Positions 51,658 to 63,770 of a stretch of DNA of 64,000 bases are shown here, in pieces. Source of the stretch: Seriola aureovittata (taxonomy: Eukaryota > Chordata > Actinopteri > Carangiformes > Carangidae); contig NC_079387.1 in assembly GCF_021018895.1 (NCBI RefSeq), positions 3,349,083 through 3,413,082 of the forward strand. Reading direction: 5' to 3'. Below the pieces are notes generated by a model, which saw only the letters and a program-made list of their open reading frames with translations, searched no databases and was not told the DNA's origin. The translations under genes were made by a program, and so were the position numbers. Positions within the stretch are counted from its first letter, which is position 1. The number at the start of each line of letters is the position of its first letter.

Positions 51658-53584
51658 CTGGAATAGTACACACAGAAAATGAATTACATTAAATAAGCAA
51701 TATAAATTTAGATTTAATTTCCACTGTGTTTCAGAAGTTCATTTTATATTGTTTTAATTGTAATACATTCCTACATTTCTCAGTATTCCAATGGGCAGCC
51801 CAAACAAAACAGGGGTAACCTCTCCCCCTTTACTCCAATGCATTCTGGTCTATAGACGCCAAACACTGATGTTTAGTGTGGAAACATTTTATATTGAACC
51901 ATATTGATATATAACACATGACAACTATGGCCATTTATTCATGAGATACTAACAGTTAGCTCTTCTGGAAATGTAAAAGAAAAATGTTTGTAACAGATTG
52001 TAGTGATTTACAAAGGCTATGAAAGATTTTAAACATATCGTAAAAGGTTATAACAGATTTTAGTTTCACAGTGAGATGGAGTAGATTAAGCACTGAATGT
52101 TGCTTCCTGTTTGATGGTGCTGTCGATTTACAATGGAACAGCCTGTTTGCTTTGGTACTTATTTGCATGGTGGTATGTCATCAAATTTGACTGGAACTGG
52201 GCCTCTGTATGAATGCTTACAACATTTACAAATGAAATTACTTTTGTACAGAGTGCATTTTAAACGCAGTTAGAAACTCTTCTTACAAGGTCAGTCCTTG
52301 AAAATCTTCTTTTTCACTCAAAGAAAACTTTATCAGCACTGAGCTGAGGTCTTTCTGTACTTCAAAACTGATGAAACAGGCGCCTTAAACACAGGAATCG
52401 CTGAAAGGAAATTAGCAGACTAACCTTGAGTTTGTCTGAGTTTGTATGCTTTTCATATTCTTCTTTAGGTGATCCAGTTGATGTTAAATGTGTGAGTTTG
52501 AATTCAAACGACTTTTGTTTTAGCATGTGCTTTAGTTTCGGTTGAACAATTTTCTATACAGTGGGAATATCATTCAAATTCGGCAATCTGAACAGGAGAA
52601 AACTGTTTTAATTTACTTGTATTTTCTTGTGTGTAAATGCATTTGAAGACAATGAGCAACAGAAACCCTTCCTCCAATTAACTCTTAACTAACACACACG
52701 CGCGCACACACGCACACACGCAGCCATACACACACACACACAGTAAAAAAATATTTCCATTTATCCACCTCATTAGCCACTAAAGCAAAGTCTAAACCTT
52801 GAGGGTCTTTGTTGGAAAAAAAAAAAATCTGCCCCTAGAAACCTTCCTAATCAAACATGAATGACCCAAATATTCAATATATTTTATTATTGCGCCAGAA
52901 TGAGCTTTCAGACTGAGCAGAACCAACATTAAACAACTCAACAAACACTGTTTCTACCCCGCAGGCCTGAACAGAGCACTGCAAATATACGCTGAGAATA
53001 CAAGACATTTACACTTGTTCTCCCAAAAAATAATGTTTACAAAATCAGAATAATGGAATATTTGCCCTCCACTTTTACTCATTAAATATATTCCAGCACT
53101 AAATGTGAAACATCAAAAATATTTACTAAAAATTGTTGTAGTTCCATTTATGAATAGAATATTGATCACCTTGTAAGTACTGTGTGAATGAGGAAAATGA
53201 GGGAGCAGTGTTTTTCTGATCTGCTCTGACTATCTGCTAAATTTGTTGGATTAAATCATTTGTAGGCTTTCATAATAGTCGTATTTGTGTGTGTGTGTGT
53301 GATATCTACTTGCATTTGCATCTCTTCCTCATAAGTAACTGAAGGCGGAGAAAAAAAAAAAACAAAACACAGTGACAGCCCCAGTGAAAGTGTATGTGTG
53401 TGTTTGTGTGTGTGTGTTCGGTGAAGGGGAAAAACGGCTTTGACACGGAGATTAAGCTTGGTATTGTTACAAGACATTGTCTCACAGGAACAAGGGATGA
53501 GCGAGAGAGATAGGGGGAAAGAAAGAGGGAGACAGAGTGAGAGAGCAATGAATGGAGTGAGGTAGCACGGAAAAAGGAATGCAG

Positions 53585-53609
53585 TGAGAGAGAGAGAGAG
53601 AGAGAGAGA
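53585..53609 (+). repeat. (GA)n microsatellite, 25 bp
   Basis: Perfect GA run inside a wider purine-rich stretch (53490-53640). Confidence 0.93.
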
Positions 53610-54493
53610 CAAGCAGAGGATGACAGAGGAAAAGAGATATTTTTTCAGGAGCGGTCAGAGGGGTGACATAATGGAGCATAACTGGGGGGCTGGTGTGTAA
53701 GTGTGTGTGTGTGTGTATGTCTGCAGCAGAAGGAACAGGAGTTGGTTTTACAAAGCATAGAGACAGGAGGGGAAAGTGTGTGTGTGGGATGATGGGGGTG
53801 GGGGTGTGTTTTGACCCACAAAAGATTTGCACGAAGGGAACGTGATAACTCAGCAATTAAAACACAAGTGCACACAGTTGCACACGTAAGACGATGTCAT
53901 CTGTCCATCTACAAACACAAACAGCAACCTGGCACGCAAACAACATATGTACACAAAGCCATTAACCTATGTAAAAACACTGGGAACTATATATATTTAT
54001 CAACATTTTTGTACTGTATAGACTTCCAAATATTCCTTACCAAAGACGTTCCACTGCAAAGTGTCAAAGGCCACCGCACATTCCATGAATTTATTAACAT
54101 AATTTATACACTAATTGGCACTAATAGAAATTTAAACTTTATTAAACCCGCCAAGTCTAGCAGAAATGTCGAGGAAGTGAGAAAGATGGTGTCGTCAGAT
54201 AAAAAATAAAAAAAATGGACACTACTTTAACACTCAGATTAGAGCTAATAATTTAGTTGAGAAAGTAATCAGCAACAATTTTAATATTTGATAATAATTT
54301 AAGGCATTTAAGGGTCCGCTTTGAGCAGCGTGATGTAAAGATCTGCGAGGGTCTGCGCAGACCCCAGATAAGAAAATGGATTGTTGGTTTGAAGAGAGCT
54401 TGTGAGGAGATTGTTGCCACACTGTGCAGTCTGGCCAGATAAACTACAGCAGGCAAAACTACAACCCCGTCTGATGTCTTTTTATGTCTTTCT

Positions 54494-54510
54494 GGGGGGG
54501 GGGGGGGGGG
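54494..54510 (+). repeat. poly-G run of 17
   Basis: Homopolymer of 17 G; a second run of 12 G lies at 54769-54780. Confidence 0.95.
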
Positions 54511-55689
54511 CGTCAAGTTGCAACAGAAGGTGCAGGTGTCAGTGTTTCTCAACCCGATAATTTGTTTTTTGAAAAGGACAAAAGGCCTCTTTCAGGAATT
54601 ACTTAATATGTAGACAGGACTGGGAAATACAAACACATATGCATACACCCAACCATCCGACCACCTGCCCTCCCACCCACTGGTCCCGTCCAGCTCATCA
54701 CAATCAGCAAAAACCAAAACAACCAAAACAAAACAAGAGAGGCGAGAGACAAAAGACAGACAGAGAATGGGGGGGGGGGGCAAAACGCTGAGCTTGAGGA
54801 ATGCCATTTTCTGTTTACAACGAAAAGGGGGAAAGAGAGTGTCAGAGAAAGTGTCAGGGTGCCCCGACTCCCCTCTCCTTCCCTTGATGGTGGGTGTCGT
54901 CAGGCCCCCCAGGCCATGTTGGAAGGGCAAACACACACATCCTTTAAGAATCTGCCCACTTCAACCAGATTCGTCATGGCTCGGCACATTTTATAGAGGA
55001 CAGCGTGAATGTGCACGATCAACATAAATTCACTGAGTTCTAACACTGAAGGTTTCCTGTGGATCCTGGAGGAAAAGCTGTTGTAGGAACTTTTTCAAAT
55101 TATGTTTTCAGGCATTTCTGCTTTACTCGACAGTATACACTGCACGAAAGTCGTATGTGTGTGCGTGCATGTGTGTGTGTGAGCAGCCTCTTCATGACTT
55201 TGGCTGACTGTCTTTACAATGAAATGTTAAAGAAATGAGTTTCACTGTATTTGTTAACCATAATACTGTATTTACCAACTTGAATTCAGCCCATTTTGTT
55301 GTCTTTTGGACGCAAAATCCTGTGTTCTTTGCACTGTTGAGTTTATTTATTATTTTGCAAGTTTTATTCAGGTAAACTCTAAAACTCTAAACTATCAATT
55401 ATTACAAACTCCTTACACCTTAAACCTGCTGCTCAGTAGCTGTTCTGGTAATGAAAATACTGAGCAATTAAAAAAAAGCTTGTTTCAACGTTTTCCCACA
55501 CAGTTCTAAATAAGTAAAATTATAGCTACATCATTTCATGCTACACATCTCTTCTGTCACATCAGTGCATGTTGAGCCTCTACAGTCCCCACAATTCAGA
55601 TTTAAATGCTTTTGTGGAAACGCACATGGTAATTACTGAAGTTCAGTTATATCAGTGTCAGTAGATGAGCTGTTGCTGGTTCATGTCCT

Positions 55690-56060
55690 GATGTTGCCAA
55701 ATTGGCTGTGTAACTCTAACTGACAAGACGAGTGAGAGGCGGGTTGGATGCTAATTGATTCCTGCTGAGACGGCGGCATCGAGATGTCATTTCAGACTCT
55801 CAAGTCTTAAGAGCTCTCGCTGATGAATGTGTTGCTGCTTTCATGTTCAGTGCGTGCGCATGTGTGTGTTTGCGAGTGTGTGCAGTATGTAGAAATCCTC
55901 AGCTGGCCGGGAACATGTGAGCGAGAGTGTGTGTGAGTCTGGAGGAACTCCCTGAGCCAGCGAGCTTCTAATTAATCCTAACTCCTCCAGTCTTAACAAG
56001 GTCTTAATTACTCTCACTGACTCTCTCAAGACGAGACAGCAGCGACCTCAGCGTCTCATG
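55690..56060. promoter_or_regulatory. candidate intronic enhancer block of prox1
   Basis: Two unique patches separated by a short GT-rich stretch: GATGCTAATTGATTCCTGCT with GACGGCGGCATCGAGATG, and CTTCTAATTAATCCTAACTC with CTTAATTACTCTCACTG. Repeated TAATTA/TAATCC cores and no coding capacity. Inference; a sequence alignment across fish would decide. Confidence 0.35.
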
Positions 56061-56118
56061 CTAACATATATGATTGTCTGGTCAGAAGGCAAGAGCTTTC
56101 TCTATGCAATTAAGCTCC

Positions 56119-56150
<32 letters not shown>

Positions 56151-56548
56151 AATGCTTGCTCATCTGTGCCTAAAACAGTTGTCAGCTCAACCCACTTCCC
56201 ACACCAAGTGAGGGGGACATTGTGTGTAAGAGGCTCATCTTTAAGAACCAGTTTCCCATAGACAAAGTCCATTCAAGTCCAATTAGGGGAAGCCATTCAG
56301 GGCCCTAATTCCCTTACAGTGAATCTGCCTGATCCTCCTAACACATGCTACTTATTGTTCCCTGGGAAGGAGGAGGGAGGAAGGGGGGAGGAGTAAGAGA
56401 GAGAGTGAGAGAGAGAAGAAGAAAAAGAGACATTGACCCGGATTTTGGAAATATGGTAATGATGAGGGTAATGAATGCAATGGGACAATGAAACAGGACA
56501 CACACATACACAGACAGACAGCAACAGGGTGCTCTCTCTACTCAGTCC

Positions 56549-56551
<3 letters not shown>

Positions 56552-56617
<66 letters not shown>
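56552..56617 (+). repeat. (AC)n microsatellite, 66 bp
   Basis: Perfect AC array. A shorter opposed GT array lies at 56119-56146. Confidence 0.97.
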
Positions 56618-56619
<2 letters not shown>

Positions 56620-56654
56620 CTTGAAAAGAACAGCCTTGTTCAACACAAATAGGA

Positions 56655-56900
56655 TTATCCATGATTCATTTTTTTATTAAGGAAAATAATATCTGCAGAG
56701 TTCCTCCCACAGATAAATACGATGGATTAACTAGGATTACGACTCAATTAAATCTAAATTTGACTGTAAATCATTATTTGCATAAAATATGAAGGATGAG
56801 ACATTTTCTTAAAGGATAATGCTGTTGAGACGTCACATTCTTCTTATTGTCAACTAATTCAATGTAACAACCAAAAGCATCAATTAATTGCTCCTGCTGA
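56655..56900. promoter_or_regulatory. candidate intronic regulatory block with an octamer site
   Basis: AT-rich unique sequence containing a perfect octamer ATTTGCAT (56776-56783, POU-family type), GATGGATTAACTAGGATTAC (two GGATTA cores) and CATCAATTAATTGCTC. It follows directly after the AC array ending at 56617. Inference only. Confidence 0.35.
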
Positions 56901-57649
56901 CACATATTATCTGTATGGACAAAGCAGGATATACCTTATTTTTTCTGTGCAACAAAGCTCCAAAACCGATGAGAGAACACATCAGCGAGCCACACTGTTG
57001 CACTGATCGACATGTTCCTTCATTAGCATGAATACACACTGTAGTTTATTTAGCCTCAATCCCACATACACAGACTTGTTGCTGTAAATACTCACTAGAG
57101 CATCAAAGGTGTATTCTTACACATCTGAAAATAGTTAGAGTGATTTTTGCTGAACATGACAGTGCTCAGCTGTTTTAGATTAATTAACCTTTTTAAAAAT
57201 GATAGACTATATATTTGTGATATTGTAATATTTAGATCTTCAGTAGGAACCAGGTTTGGGCCCCTGTGCCACAGATGTGATAGGAAAGGTGCAAATTATA
57301 GAGAGACATACTAACGGATTGTAGGTTTTGGTCTTTTCATGGGTTTCATTTACGAAGATTTTTCATTAAATCAAATCCTGCTTTTCTCTTTGTTGGCATT
57401 GTTGGAGTAATAGTCATTCTAAGCGTTTGTGGTCTATAATTACCTCTATATTTAGTAGTTTTCTTTGTTAGTAGCAGAATCTGCCGCCTGCACTGTGGAT
57501 TCTGGTTGACCACTCACGCACGAGATGCATTGCTGCTGTAAATTTGACTAAATGTATAGATAGGAGACAGAAAAAGATGTAAAACCATCTACACAAGTTT
57601 GCTTTGTCTACAAGCTGCGACACTGTATACTGTCAGTCCTTAAACCTCA

Positions 57650-58080
57650 TACAATAAATTCCAATAGAAACATTTTTCATTCCATTAAATCCCCGTCCTG
57701 TGTGCGGTTCTGACTGCAGTTACAGATCGAAGCAGTAAAACCGTCCATCTGCTGAGCAAAGTGGCAGGCCAAAGCACTGCAAACATCTCCTAATCTAAAT
57801 CCATGTTTGCTGAGATGAAGAGATTAATTGAATATCAGTTTGGATATAAACCCACAGATTGGAGACTAGATTAATTTTAAAAGCTAATATCAATCTCCAC
57901 GAGATGAACTGAGCGTGTGTATTAACTCATTAGTCCTAATTTATTCATTTTCCAAATTAAACCCCAAAGCCACAGTTTATTTGGCCACATAAATATTAAG
58001 CATATTACTCAGATAATGGAAAGTATGACTTAGACAGGGGAAGTAAGCTGATTATGGAAAATTGTCAATGTCAGCACATA
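57650..58080. promoter_or_regulatory. candidate intronic enhancer of prox1
   Basis: The longest repeat-free, AT-rich, non-coding stretch in the prox1 introns. It is dense in homeodomain-type cores: AGATTAATTGAATATCAG, GACTAGATTAATTTTAAAAG, TATTAACTCATTAGTCCTAA. It also has GTTTATTTGGCC and CACATAAATATTAAGC words. Low in simple repeats despite being surrounded by them. Inference from composition; conservation not checked. Confidence 0.4.
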
Positions 58081-59184
58081 ATAGTTTTAAAGTGTTTTCA
58101 TTTTTCTTTTCCTGTAACTGAAGGTTGGCCAGACTTTTAGTAAATGAAGTTTGGGGATACACAATCATTTATTATAACTCATTAGCTCACTTAGCTCATT
58201 ACTATTAATGTTGAGATTCAGAAGTTCCGAGATATTCTTGATTTTCATTATTTATTTTTTCTTTTCTCCGTAGACTTTAAGAAAAAGTGAAGCTTTAAAA
58301 TTCTACTGCCAGCATCTGTGTGCAACCACCTAATTTAATTTATTCAGCACATTCACTGCTCTCAAAACGGTGTCGTTGTGACACAGAAAAATGTAAGATT
58401 TTAAGTCAGAAATTCTTCCAGAATGAAGAGCTTCTAGCTGGGATTGTCACTATGCAACATATGTTTCCGTCCTTGCAGAGTGAATGTATTAAATAATATT
58501 TAGCCTGAAGATAATGCAATGTTTAATGCATTGAAGAAAATTCTTTGAAACCTTTTAAGTTTGCATTTAATTTATTTTAGTTTTGTTTCTTCGGTTGACA
58601 TTTTTAGAATTATCAGTGTCACTATGACAGAATTAGATTTTTTGGAGAAATTAAAGTTTTAGAGCATGTTACTTTGGCATATATCTGATAATTGGTTGAT
58701 GAAATCCATAATTTTCTGCTTTTATTGCATCATTAACACTAAAGAGAGCTATAGCTGGGTACTATGATGCCCATTTTTATTACTTAATGGATTCCAGTTA
58801 ATGACAAATCAGAGTCGCACAAACTGGGAGCAGGTAGGCTTAGCAACCTTGTGTTTGCCTAGCAACCTGGTGTCCCAGCGACCCTTGTTGCCATGGCAGC
58901 TGATAAGGATGTGGCACTGTCCTGAGGAAGTGGTCACCACAGATATGAGCCAAAGGGCAGCTGGTGTGTGTGTGTGTGTCTATACGAGTGTGTGTGTTGC
59001 TGCTCATTTGAATACAGTGTCCTGAATCCGTCGAGGAGCCGTATGCTCCTTTTGCAAAACACATAGCAGCCTGTAAACACAAAACAATCAGCGCCTTTGT
59101 TTTAAAGCTGTTGTTCTGTTGTCATCCCTCTCATTTGTTTGTCCTCCCCTCCCCGCGTTCCCTCATTTTCTCAAAACACCACAC

Positions 59185-59185
<1 letters not shown>

Positions 59186-59230
<45 letters not shown>
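59186..59230 (+). repeat. (AC)n microsatellite, 45 bp
   Basis: Perfect AC array following AACACCACACA. Confidence 0.97.
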
Positions 59231-59231
<1 letters not shown>

Positions 59232-59614
59232 GCACACACTTTCCATAATCTTCTTTTTCCTTCTTACTCATTTTCCTTGTCTTGCTATTCACTCTCTTGT
59301 TTTCTTAATGATTTCATTTCCTTTTATTCCTTTTTATTTATTTTTTCTTTCTTTCTTTCTTTCTACCTGAGTATCCTGTCATCTGCCAACACTTAGACTG
59401 AGTATTTGACTCGTCTCTGTTTAAAAAACAGTTTAACTTCTCATGTTGTGTTAGTGAGAGTGAAAGTGTGTGTGTATGTGTTTCGGGTGAAAGGGAGCTA
59501 GAGGTTGAGGCCGATGTGTGTGTGTGTGTGTGTGTTTGTGTGTCTGTGTAATTGCAGTGGTGGGGGGCTTACAGTATGTGTGTGAGAGGGAAAATGGGCG
59601 TCGTCACCCCCCTT

Positions 59615-59695
59615 CCCAACCCCGGGCCGATTAAGGCCAGGAACTCTAATTATGCCACAAAGACGTGACAGACTGGAGCACCCATCTGCGCTGTA
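59615..59695. promoter_or_regulatory. candidate intronic regulatory element
   Basis: Short complex patch CCGGGCCGATTAAGGCCAGG, AACTCTAATTATGCCACAAA and GACGTGACAGACTGGAG, directly before the TC array. Non-coding. Inference only. Confidence 0.3.
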
Positions 59696-59696
59696 G

Positions 59697-59698
<2 letters not shown>

Positions 59699-59742
<44 letters not shown>
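59699..59742 (+). repeat. (TC)n microsatellite, 44 bp
   Basis: Perfect 22-unit TC array, a polypyrimidine tract on the plus strand. Confidence 0.97.
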
Positions 59743-59746
<4 letters not shown>

Positions 59747-60702
59747 TCACATATACAGAGTAACGGAATAACAAACAAAATTGAACCAGATCATCAAATG
59801 CGCACAAGTCTAAAACAGATGAATGTGAGACTATTTGACAGTGAAAGTTGGTGTGGAGAGAAAATGATCGTGAACATTAAAAACCCATCTCTAACCAAAT
59901 CTGAAGACTGAATGCGTCACACAAATACAAATAGTTCGTCTGCTGCATCTGTCACTGAAAATAACACTGATGTGATTTTTGAGATCTCATTCTGAAGATG
60001 CATTGAATTTCGCTTTCTGTTCACGCTCCGACCCTGACAGTGACCACGTGGCCTCTCATATTGCTTGTCTGTTCGAGTCATGGTATGAGTCACTTCCTGC
60101 TCTCTCTCTCTTCTGTTTCGGCAGTTATGCACATTGAGGAATTGATTTTGACAAGGCAAACCTGACTTTTTCTCTATCTAGTTTTAAGAATCCATGACCA
60201 ACTTAAGCAAAATGTTAAACTTGTGCACACAGATCTGCCTCTTAATGTGCTCTGCATGATGAAATGATAACAGTTTGTCCTATTAGCACATGTATAGTTT
60301 TAACCTCAAGAAAGAAACACAGTTGCTAAAAATCAGAACAGGCAGGACTCATGCCTTTGCAAACATTTTGTATTCATTTATTTGCTGATTTTCAGTTCAT
60401 TGTATGAGAGAGTGTGTGTGCCTGCACGGAGTTTATCAAGGTTAAGCTGTGTGTCTCATTGTTTTAAACCTTGTCTAAAAAAGCACTTCATCTCCTACAA
60501 TCTCAAGAGAAATAAGAACATTGAATTCAGGGTGAAATTAAAAGATCTTGAAAAGTCAGATGAAAAATGACACAGAAGAGAGGCTTGAATGTGATGGAGA
60601 TGGATAAAAAGAATTAGGAGAAAACAGTGATAAGAGGTTCATAAAAGAGAAGAAATTGGAAAGAAACAGCACGGAAAAGAGAGGAGGAAGGTGAGGTCTT
60701 AC

Positions 60703-60810
60703 CTTGACATCGGAGAAGTACATCTTGAGCATGTTAGAAGAAGGGTAGCGGGTGTAGAAAAACATCAGCTTGGCTTTCTTCAGGTGGTTAGGAGACAAGC
60801 CCTCCTGAAT
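60703..60810 (-). CDS. prox1: prox1 coding exon, third from last: start of the homeodomain
   Basis: Internal exon of a Prospero-type homeobox transcription factor, a nuclear DNA-binding protein that in vertebrates directs lymphatic, liver, lens, muscle and neural cell fates. Read on the minus strand it gives 36 codons, from [14 protein letters not shown] through [15 protein letters not shown] to MYFSDVK. This is the helix 1-2 part of the divergent Prospero homeodomain. The acceptor is a pyrimidine run ending TTTTCAG (AG at 60812-60811) and the donor is AAG|GTAAGA (GT at 60702-60701). Both ends are phase 0, and the frame continues exactly into the exon at 51657. Its first residue corresponds to about residue 576 of the 737-residue human PROX1. 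The N-terminal part and start codon are not in the window and should lie beyond 64000. PROX2 differs clearly in this segment, so a PROX1-type gene is the firm call; prox1a versus prox1b is open. Confidence 0.97.
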
Positions 60811-61261
60811 CTGAAAAGTAAGATGTTAAGGAGCCAGCAAGCAAGTACCAGTAAATCATCTGAAAATATATTGTTTTCTCTCAGTCAGTGCACATTATCA
60901 TCAACTTCATATTAAGTGATGAGTTTAAGCGAAATTCTGTTGTGTTGGCTGTAACACGGCAACAATCACAGTTGTTGTATGCTGCACAGAATGGTGCCTG
61001 CGTCTCCGCTAAAGCAGTTTGGCATTTAAGTTCTGCATTTAAACCTCACTAGTGAGGAAGTGTGGTGTCACCAAACTCAAACTGTTATCTTACAACCTAG
61101 CTACAGCCCTCTGTTGTTACCAGAAACCAGACAACATCCATTTCAGTTGAGACAGAACGTCTTGTTGCATGGTTTCCACTTGTCAGGAAAATGATAATGG
61201 ACCTAAATGGGAGTTGCTGGTTACCACAGTATCATTTAGAAGAACCACAATGGGCTCAGTT

Positions 61262-61335
61262 ATAGACTAGCTACCTGTCCAGGATGAACCCTGCCTCTCA
61301 CCAAATGCATGACGGAAGAGGCTTCAGCAACCTTC
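61262..61335 (+). repeat. fish LINE/SINE tail fragment
   Basis: ACTAGCTACCTGTCCAGGAT, GAACCCTGCCTCTCACC and GGAAGAGGCTTCAGCAACC follow the order of the very common fish retroelement segment 'GACCTGTCCAGGGTG...CCTCTCGCCCAATG...GGATAGGCTCCAGC'. Only about 75 bp is recognisable. Confidence 0.5.
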
Positions 61336-62331
61336 AGCCAAGCTCCTAAGAATGATGCTGGGCTGTGTAGCATCACAAACACTGATATAACTCTTTGCAT
61401 AATCAGACCGGTTTCAAAAGTCTGAAAGAGCCATTCATGTGTGCTCAGACAGAAAAAGGCTCCAGCACAACCAGCCTGGCCACAGTAGAACCTAAAAATG
61501 ACCCATAGACTTGAGGGTGTCTGAAAATCTTTGAGCAACTTTAATTAGACAGATGGACAAGGAACTACAAGAAACTCCGCCCCCTTCCCTTAATTATATC
61601 TAAATTATTTTTAAAACATAATCTACAATAGCCTGTTCAAAACAGAGAGCAACAGTGCTGAGAGAAGATTTCTGTGACCTCGTAGTGATTAGTGACAAAG
61701 GAGGGTGACAGCAGTACCGTTTAACACAACCACCAAAACCCAGAGATAGGAGAGACCCTTGTCTCTGGTAGGTGTGCCATTTTACACCTAAAGTCAAAGC
61801 AAACACAAGCACCTGCTGGCTTTGGATCAAATCCCAAATTCACTCCAGCATCTCGCCGACTCTGCAGCCCCAATGTCAATCCCATTGTCTCTACATGGAA
61901 AATAATAATTGTGGAGGCCCTGGTTGCAGGGGCGCCGAATGTGTGTGTGTGACATGTATGTGTGTGTGACAACAGCTGTGCCCCACCACGCTGCCATTTC
62001 CCCACCACATTAACAGCCCTATAATCTATCAGAGAAGATGAGGCAATCAATGGAACCCCCTGCAAGGTCAATTAGCACACAGACAAATACACACATAAAT
62101 ACACACTCACACAGACACACCCACACACACATGTACAGAAACCCCAGGGGCCCTATATGGCTGAAAGAGGGAGAGTAGCATCAGCACACGGGAAAAGAGG
62201 GAGCGAGAGGAAGTGAATAAAGTGTAAAGAAAAAGAGAGATGGAGCAGCGTCAGGGCAGGAAGCAGAGGAAAAATTTGAATTTTTAGTTTGGCCTTTTAA
62301 TTCTCACTAATTGTTTTATGTTCTTATTAAT

Positions 62332-62500
62332 TAGGGCTGGGCATTGCCACTCATTCCCCGAATCGATTTAATTCCAATTCACAAGGTCCCGATGTGAATT
62401 CTGATTCGACTCAATTTGATTCAGTATCGATTCAGTTATAGATAATTACAGTTACAATACTTTTTTTGCTTCGATATGAAAGAGATTCTTAAAGAACTAA
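62332..62500 (+). mobile_element. degenerate hAT-like element, left part
   Basis: Starts TAGGGCTGGGCATTGCCACT and continues with CCCGAATCGATTTAATTCC, AATTCACAAGGTCCCGAT and GATTCAGTATCGATTCAG, a recognisable fish repeat beginning. No matching right terminus (AGCCCTA) is found downstream, so the element is truncated or too decayed; its right limit is arbitrary. Confidence 0.5.
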
Positions 62501-63030
62501 TGCTGTAAATTGTGCCTCTAACCTGGTGCATTATTAGAAATATTAATGCTAACATAAGAACATTAATGGAAAAAAGCCATAGACTATAAAAGGCATATAA
62601 TAAATGATCAATCTCAGGATTTGACTAGATATTTTATGAGATTAGTGCGTGGTTTGCCAGTGATCCTTTTCATCAAAATTCAAAATTAGTGGGTTGGATT
62701 CAGTTAAGTTTGCTGAATGGGTTTTAATTAACTTTCGCCAGTTGTGATGTTAGTTTGAAAAATGCTGTTTTTCCACTGTAATGTACTTTCAACTGCTACA
62801 ACACAAAGTAACCTGACTATATGTTACATATTAGCATGATACCACAAGACTGTTCACTTGGCCTCAGTAACTGAAGAGAGTCGAATTGTCATCCCTCATT
62901 CATTTAGGAGCAGATACGTCAGATAATCGGACAACAACACCATCACCTAGTTAACATTCATACCAACCTGTCACTATCGCTGTTTAGTTCAGGTAAATAC
63001 ACTGTGTTCAGTTTTTGCAACCTGACTTGT

Positions 63031-63033
<3 letters not shown>

Positions 63034-63092
<59 letters not shown>
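63034..63092 (+). repeat. (CA)n microsatellite, 59 bp
   Basis: Perfect CA array in the upstream prox1 intron. Confidence 0.97.
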
Positions 63093-63096
<4 letters not shown>

Positions 63097-63770
63097 GTAC
63101 ACAAGCATGACTCAGAGTAAACAGTGTGAAGCAATATCATGATGAATAAAAAGCAATAAAAAGTGTGTGTAACAAAAGCTAATGTGAAAAAACAATGCAA
63201 CTAGTGTTGTTCTTTTTCTTCTACTCATCCTCCTGCCTCCTCCTCTTTTCCTATTGGTGTGTGTGTTCATCCTGATACACACCAGGTGTATCATCAGCTG
63301 TAACTTGACCTTGCTGCCAGGTGTGTGTGGTGGGGGGTGGGGATGGGGGAGGCGTATTTCATAAATAAATGGGGGGCATCTGTTCAGCTCAGTACAAAGG
63401 ATTAAAGATACACAGACCTGAGAGAGAGCATGTGTAACTGCTTTTGTGTGGGTGTTTGTGTGCCTGTCAGGTGAACTATGATTGATGCAAAACAGCGTAA
63501 CCTAACTGTAAGGCTTAAATCCACCGACAGTGACATGATCTATTATCCCTACACGGAAATCAAATAAGGATGTGCTTCTTAAACTAGAGCGGAAGAAGGA
63601 GATGAACAAAATAATATAAACAGAGTAAAAACAAAGAAGTTCGAACAGAAATTACAAAAATTATTTTTTTCTTCTAAGGATCATCAGAGGATCAGAGTTT
63701 ATGCAAAATATGGCCTATTTGAGAAAATAGCCAAGTTTGGCAAGTTTTCACAAGAGCTAAAACTACATTT

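Larger units (their letters stand above)
51658..60702 (-). other. prox1 intron between the 36-codon and 65-codon exons (9,045 bp)
   Basis: Bounded by GTAAGA at 60702 and TATTCCAG at 51658. The donor is an ordinary U2-type site; no U12-type ATATCC donor is seen. It contains fewer long arrays than the next intron (56119-56146, 56552-56617, 59186-59230, 59699-59742, poly-G at 54494-54510). Long unique stretches at about 55690-56060, 56655-56900 and 57650-58080 look like regulatory DNA. The stretch 51700-53250 and the stretch 53810-54480 show no recognisable feature. No further coding exon is seen. Confidence 0.9.
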
